The position numbers were made by a program, and so were the translations under genes. The notes beneath the pieces were generated by a model, which saw nothing but the letters and a program-made list of their open reading frames with translations, made no database searches and had not been told where the DNA came from. From contig CALFUF010000121.1 in assembly GCA_937916405.1 (NCBI GenBank), positions 1 through 11,681 on the forward strand: a stretch of DNA of 11,681 bases, in the 5' to 3' direction. Shown here piece after piece: positions 6,021 through 11,681 of the stretch; the first letter of the stretch is position 1; each line of letters opens with the position of its first letter. This stretch comes from an uncultured Prevotella sp. (lineage in GTDB: Bacteria; Bacteroidota; Bacteroidia; Bacteroidales; Bacteroidaceae).

Positions 6021-6664
6021 GAAGAATCGCATTATTCTGTCTGATGGCGGTAACAAGTGTCCTGACCAGTATGGCACAGAGTGTTTATGATTTCAACGTA
6101 GTGGATGACAATGGCAAGGAGGTCAGCCTCAGCCAATACAAGGGCAAGGTACTTCTGATTGTCAATACCGCCACGAAGTGCGGCTTCACCCCACAGTATA
6201 AGGATTTGGAGGAACTCTATGAACAGTATCGCACACAGGGTTTTGAGATTCTCGACTTCCCCTGTAACCAGTTCGGACAGCAGGCGCCAGGCAGCATCCG
6301 TGAGATACATGAGTTCTGTACGGCAAACTTCAATATCGAGTTTCCGCAGTTTGACAAGATAGAGGTCAACGGCGAGCATGCCCATCCCCTCTATACCTTC
6401 CTGAAATCCAAGAAGGGGTTCTGTGGTTTCAATACTGAAGACAAGATCGGTAAGTTCCTGGACGACCGCTTCAAGCAGCAAGACCCCGACTATGCGAAGA
6501 ATCCCGATATCAAATGGAACTTCACGAAGTTCCTGGTATCGAAGGACGGCTGCGTGCTGAAACGCTTCGAGCCTACCGCCACGGCAAAGGATATGGAGCA
6601 GGATATCCAGGCAGCACTCCAGGGAAGTTGCTGTGAGAAGAAACAGGGCTGTTGTTGCAAATAA
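6017..6664 (+). CDS. Exported glutathione peroxidase family protein with Cys-rich tail
   Basis: This 215-residue protein begins with a signal peptide: basic MRR, a hydrophobic stretch and a likely cleavage after SMA (residue 20), which places the mature protein in the periplasm, or it could be retained as a membrane-associated form. The catalytic residues are Cys55 in NTATKCGFTPQ, Gln89 in CNQFGQQAPG and Trp167-Asn168 in KWNFTKF. Cys101 aligns with the resolving cysteine of thioredoxin-type enzymes. Extra cysteines are Cys136, Cys179 and an unusual tail GSCCEKKQGCCCK with five cysteines in the last twelve residues, not part of the family fold. The tail could bind metal or form disulfides. Its start codon overlaps the regulator stop codon in ATGA, indicating translational coupling. 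Confidence 0.9.
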   Translation: MRRIALFCLMAVTSVLTSMAQSVYDFNVVDDNGKEVSLSQYKGKVLLIVNTATKCGFTPQYKDLEELYEQYRTQGFEILDFPCNQFGQQAPGSIREIHEFCTANFNIEFPQFDKIEVNGEHAHPLYTFLKSKKGFCGFNTEDKIGKFLDDRFKQQDPDYAKNPDIKWNFTKFLVSKDGCVLKRFEPTATAKDMEQDIQAALQGSCCEKKQGCCCK

Positions 6665-6686
6665 AACTTAAAAACGCACGAATCTC

Positions 6687-6717
6687 TTGGTTTTTCTCTC
6701 ACTTCGTTGTACCTTTG
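6687..6717 (+). promoter_or_regulatory. Bacteroidota-type promoter for the ABC exporter operon
   Basis: TTG at 6687-6689 and TACCTTTG at 6710-6717 are 20 bases apart and fit the TTG-N19/20-TAnnTTTG pattern. Transcription would start near 6724, about 18 bases before the GTG start of the first ABC gene. Confidence 0.6.
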
Positions 6718-6737
6718 GTGTCCAATAAGACCAAAGG
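6712..6737. promoter_or_regulatory. Inverted repeat overlapping the -7 box, operator-like
   Basis: CCTTTGGT (6712-6719) and ACCAAAGG (6730-6737) are perfect 8-base arms around a 10-base spacer. The left arm covers most of the -7 box and the right arm lies in the short leader. It could be a repressor site or an RNA hairpin before the GTG start. There is no T-run, so a terminator is unlikely. Confidence 0.4.
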
Positions 6738-7783
6738 CTAAGTGATCAAGACACTCTATCAACAGATTCGGCAATACCGTACGGCATCACTACTGACACC
6801 CGCGTTCACGGCGATGGAGGTGGTGATGGACGTGCTGATACCCTACGTCACCGCGTCGCTCATCGACAAGGGTATCAACGCTGGCGACATCGAGAATGTC
6901 TATCTCTATGGAGCCATCATGATAGGACTCGCCTTCCTGAGTCTCCTCTTCGGCATCCTCGCTGGCCGTTTCTCCGCCTACGCCTCCACGGGGTTTGCCG
7001 CCAACCTGCGTTCCGCCATGTATCGGAACATCCAGCGTTTCGCTTTCTCGGACATCGACAAATACTCCACCAGTGGACTGATCACCCGTATGACGACGGA
7101 TGTGAACAGTCTGCAGAACGCCTTCCAGCAGATCCTGCGGATTACGGTGAGGGCTCCCTTCCGCCTGATACTCAGTGTGCTGATGTGTCTGGTGATTGAT
7201 GCCCGCCTGTCGCTCATCTTCGTGGTGGCTCTCGTCATCCTGAGTTTCTCCCTATACCATATCATATCGAGGGTGGCGAGACTCTTCCAACAGGTCTTCG
7301 TGAAATATGACGAGTTGAACCAGAGTGTGCAGGAGAACATCACGGGGATGCGCCTCGTCAAGGCGTTCGTCCGTGAGCAGTATGAGAACGAGAAGTTCGC
7401 CCGTGCCGCAGAGAACCTCTACAGGCTCTATGTGAAGGCAGAGAGTCTGATGGCATGGAACCACCCCATCATGAACATGGTGGTGTATGGCTGCATCATC
7501 GCCCTCTCGTGGCTCGGAGCCCATTATATTGTAGACGGCACGCTGACGACAGGTGAGCTGACCTCCCTGTTTACTTATGTGATGTCTATCCTCATGTCCC
7601 TGATGATGCTCTCCATGATTTTCGTGATGCTCACCCAGAGCGCCTCCTCCGCCAAGCGTGTGGCAGAGGTCATCGAGGAGGAGCCTGACATCGTGAACCC
7701 TGAGAATGCCCTGACCACTATTGAGGACGGCAGCATCGAGTTCCGTGGCGTGCGGTTTGATTATGCTATGTCCCCTAAGTTTT

Positions 7784-7871
7784 CCTCCCCTAAGTTAGGG
7801 GAGGTCAGGAGGGGTCTGAACAAGGGGGACCATACCGCTTCTTCAGACCCCCAACCCCCTAACTTAGGGGG
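7784..7871. repeat. Palindromic repeat element inserted in frame in the first ABC gene
   Basis: Two near-palindromes, 7784-7804 (core CCCCTAAGTTAGGGG) and 7855-7871 (core CCCCTAACTTAGGGG), are inverted copies of each other. They are each followed inward by inverted GGGTCTGAA-type segments (7812-7820 and 7842-7850), so the whole forms an inverted-repeat unit. An extra CCCCTAAGTT lies just upstream (7772-7781). The coding frame reads straight through it, giving SPKLGEVRRG and PPNLGGKG peptides that do not belong to the ABC fold. Confidence 0.8.
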
Positions 7872-8542
7872 CAAAGGACACAAACGTTCTGCCCTTTACA
7901 ACATCACCTTCGCCATCAGGAGCGGAGAGACCATTGGTGTGATTGGCGGTACGGGTAGCGGTAAGTCCACCCTCGTCAACTTAGTGAGCCGTCTCTACGA
8001 CCCCACCCTGGGTGAGGTTCTGGTGGGAGGACGCAACGTGAGGGAGTACGACCTGACCGCCCTGCGCTCTGCCGTCTCCGTGGTCCTGCAACAGAACATC
8101 CTGTTCAGCGGCACCATCCTCGACAACCTCCGCTGGGGCAACCCCCACGCCACCTTGGAGGAATGCCAGACTGCCTGCCGTATCGCACAGGCTGACGAGT
8201 TTATCAGTCAGATGCCCCAAGGCTACGACACCCGTATCGAACAGGGCGGCACGAATGTCAGTGGCGGTCAGAAGCAACGCCTCTGCATCGCCCGTGCCTT
8301 GCTGAAACACCCCAAGATCCTCGTCCTCGACGACTCCACCTCCGCCTGCGACACCGCTACCGACGCGAAGATACGGGAGGGCTTCCGTACCCAGTTGCCG
8401 GAGATGACCCAACTTATCATTGCACAGCGCATCCTCAGTGTGCAGGACTGTGACCGCATCCTCGTCATGGACAATGGTGTCGTGACAGGTTTCGACACCC
8501 ATGAGCAACTATTGAAGAATAACCCGTTATATCAGGAGATCT

Positions 8543-10408
<1,866 letters not shown>

Positions 10409-10414
10409 TTAGAT

Positions 10415-11681
10415 ATGGAACAACTATTACATTACGCTTGGAAGCATAAAATGTTTCCATTAAGCGAACTAAAAACGACAGACGGCAGACCCGTCGAAGT
10501 GATTGACCCAGGATTGCACAACCATAACAGCGGTCCAGACTTCTTCAATGCCAAGGTGAAAATTAACCAGACCCTATGGGTAGGTAATGTGGAGATTCAC
10601 GATAAGTCGAGCGACTGGTACCTGCATGGACATGACAAAGACAAGGCATACGATAATGTCGTGCTACATGTCACAGGTAATCCCGATACTGAGGTAACAA
10701 ACACACAAGGGCAGTATATTCCACAGATGCAGTTGGAAGTACCTGTTTCTGTCAGGGAGAACTATGAGGAACTGTTACGTACAGACAAGTATCCACCATG
10801 CTATCAGATTATCCCCGACCTGACGGCACTAACGATACACTCATGGATGGCGGCATTGCAGACAGAACGGTTGGAACAGAAGACAGAGGCTATCCGGCGC
10901 CGTGCAGAGCAGATGAACGGCTCATGGGAAGATGCCTATTTCATGACTCTTGCCCGTAACTATGGCTTTGGTATCAATGGGGATACCTTTGAGGAATGGG
11001 CAACCCATATCCCCCTCTCCGCTGTCGCCCACCACCGTGACGACCTCTTTCAGATTGAGGCCATCTTCATGGGACAGGCAGGACTGTTGGATATAGAGGC
11101 AGTACCAGAACGTTATCAACAGGATGCTTTGAATGAGGGCTATTTCGCTAAGTTACGTAATGAGTACCTTTACCTTGCCCATAAGTTCTCATTGCAACCG
11201 ATGGACTACAAGCAATGGAAGTTCCTACGGCTGCGCCCCCAGAACTTTCCCCATATACGGTTGTCACAACTCGCCAACCTCTATTATGAACGGAGGACAG
11301 GACTGTCCCAACTGATAGAATGCAAAGATGTGTTTGCATTACAAGACCTTTTGAGTACGAAAGTTACACCTTATTGGGAGACCCACTATACATTCGGCTC
11401 AGCAAGCGACCCTAACGAGAAGAACTTGTCCCCATTCTCCATCAACCTGTTGATGATTAATACCTGTATCCCCATGCTCTTTGCCTATGGGCGACATACT
11501 GCCAACGAAGCACTATGCGACCGTGCCTTCGACCTTCTTGAGCAACTCAAGGCAGAGAACAACTATATTATCCGTTTATGGAAGGAGTGCGGACTGGAGG
11601 TGAAGAATGCAGGTGACTCACAGGCACTCATCCAACTGAAAAAAGAATATTGCGACAAAAAGGACTGCCTACGTTGCCGTA
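10415..11681 (+). CDS. DUF2851 family protein, 3' end outside the window
   Basis: The frame is open from ATG 10415 to the window end (422 codons) and matches the Bacteroidota DUF2851 family, function unknown. Family members are only slightly longer, so a few C-terminal residues are missing. Near the N-terminus, HNHNSGPDFFNAKVKI (35-50) followed by WVGNVEIHDKSSDW (55-68), then HGHD and YDNVVLHV, gives a conserved Asp42/Glu60/His62 pattern that could be a PD-(D/E)XK-like nuclease core with a variant third residue; this is inference. The rest is helical and soluble-looking. The tail has Cys413, Cys418 and Cys421, a possible metal-binding cluster. It starts 6 bases after the ABC stop codon, so cotranscription is likely although functional linkage is not obvious. 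Confidence 0.85.
   Translation, partial: MEQLLHYAWKHKMFPLSELKTTDGRPVEVIDPGLHNHNSGPDFFNAKVKINQTLWVGNVEIHDKSSDWYLHGHDKDKAYDNVVLHVTGNPDTEVTNTQGQYIPQMQLEVPVSVRENYEELLRTDKYPPCYQIIPDLTALTIHSWMAALQTERLEQKTEAIRRRAEQMNGSWEDAYFMTLARNYGFGINGDTFEEWATHIPLSAVAHHRDDLFQIEAIFMGQAGLLDIEAVPERYQQDALNEGYFAKLRNEYLYLAHKFSLQPMDYKQWKFLRLRPQNFPHIRLSQLANLYYERRTGLSQLIECKDVFALQDLLSTKVTPYWETHYTFGSASDPNEKNLSPFSINLLMINTCIPMLFAYGRHTANEALCDRAFDLLEQLKAENNYIIRLWKECGLEVKNAGDSQALIQLKKEYCDKKDCLRCR

Noticed and set aside
6712..6737. Intrinsic terminator after the peroxidase operon
   Set aside because: The hairpin has no following T-run and overlaps a good promoter box just before the next start codon.
7981..8508. Minus-strand ORFs inside the ABC genes (this one and several others up to 10384)
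   Set aside because: They are antisense shadows in GC-rich coding DNA; the plus-strand frames carry complete ABC motifs.

Overview
The window looks like a chromosomal segment of a Bacteroidota bacterium, probably Bacteroidales and Prevotella-like. Three things point that way. The best promoters fit the Bacteroidota pattern TTG-N19/20-TAnnTTTG rather than the sigma70 pattern. Start codons lack strong Shine-Dalgarno sequences. The right-hand genes (DUF2851 protein, paired ABC exporters, CbbX/SpoVK-like ATPase) are typical of that phylum. The assignment rests on these features only.

Left region (1-3190), AT-richer and accessory in character. A minus-strand partial ORF leaves the window at base 1. 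Facing away from it is a 5'-truncated brxL-like gene for the AAA+ ATPase of BREX-type phage defence. Two further genes follow in one tight cluster with gaps of 5 and 10 bases. The first encodes a small protein resembling a stand-alone DNA-sulfur-binding (ScoMcrA SBD-like) domain. The second encodes a 480-residue multidomain protein I cannot name. Both begin with the same ~30-residue N-terminal module in exactly the same register, so the two products probably share a partner or adaptor. No other BREX gene is visible. This is the best candidate in the window for an undescribed, probably anti-phage, system.

Boundary (3191-3374). A 184-bp MITE-like element with perfect 18-bp terminal inverted repeats and an internal hairpin sits between the convergent accessory cluster and the rest.

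Middle region (3392-6664). A minus-strand CbbX/SpoVK-like AAA+ ATPase with an acidic N-terminal extension is divergent from an oxidative-stress operon: thioredoxin-type glutathione peroxidase, OhrR-like MarR regulator, then an exported glutathione peroxidase with a Cys-rich tail. The operon promoter carries two copies of the dyad TCGCTTGCGA, one centred on the -33 element, which makes it a candidate operator.

Right region (6742-11681), GC-richer and housekeeping-like. Two overlapping genes encode a heterodimeric ABC exporter with one degenerate and one canonical ATPase site. A nearly complete DUF2851 gene follows. The ABC genes carry in-frame repeat insertions. ABC1 has a palindromic element after the A-loop. 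ABC2 has three arrays of 7-bp tandem repeats at two sites. One heptamer family also occurs in the intergenic region before the peroxidase operon, so the genome appears to host spreading small repeats tolerated in loops and linkers.
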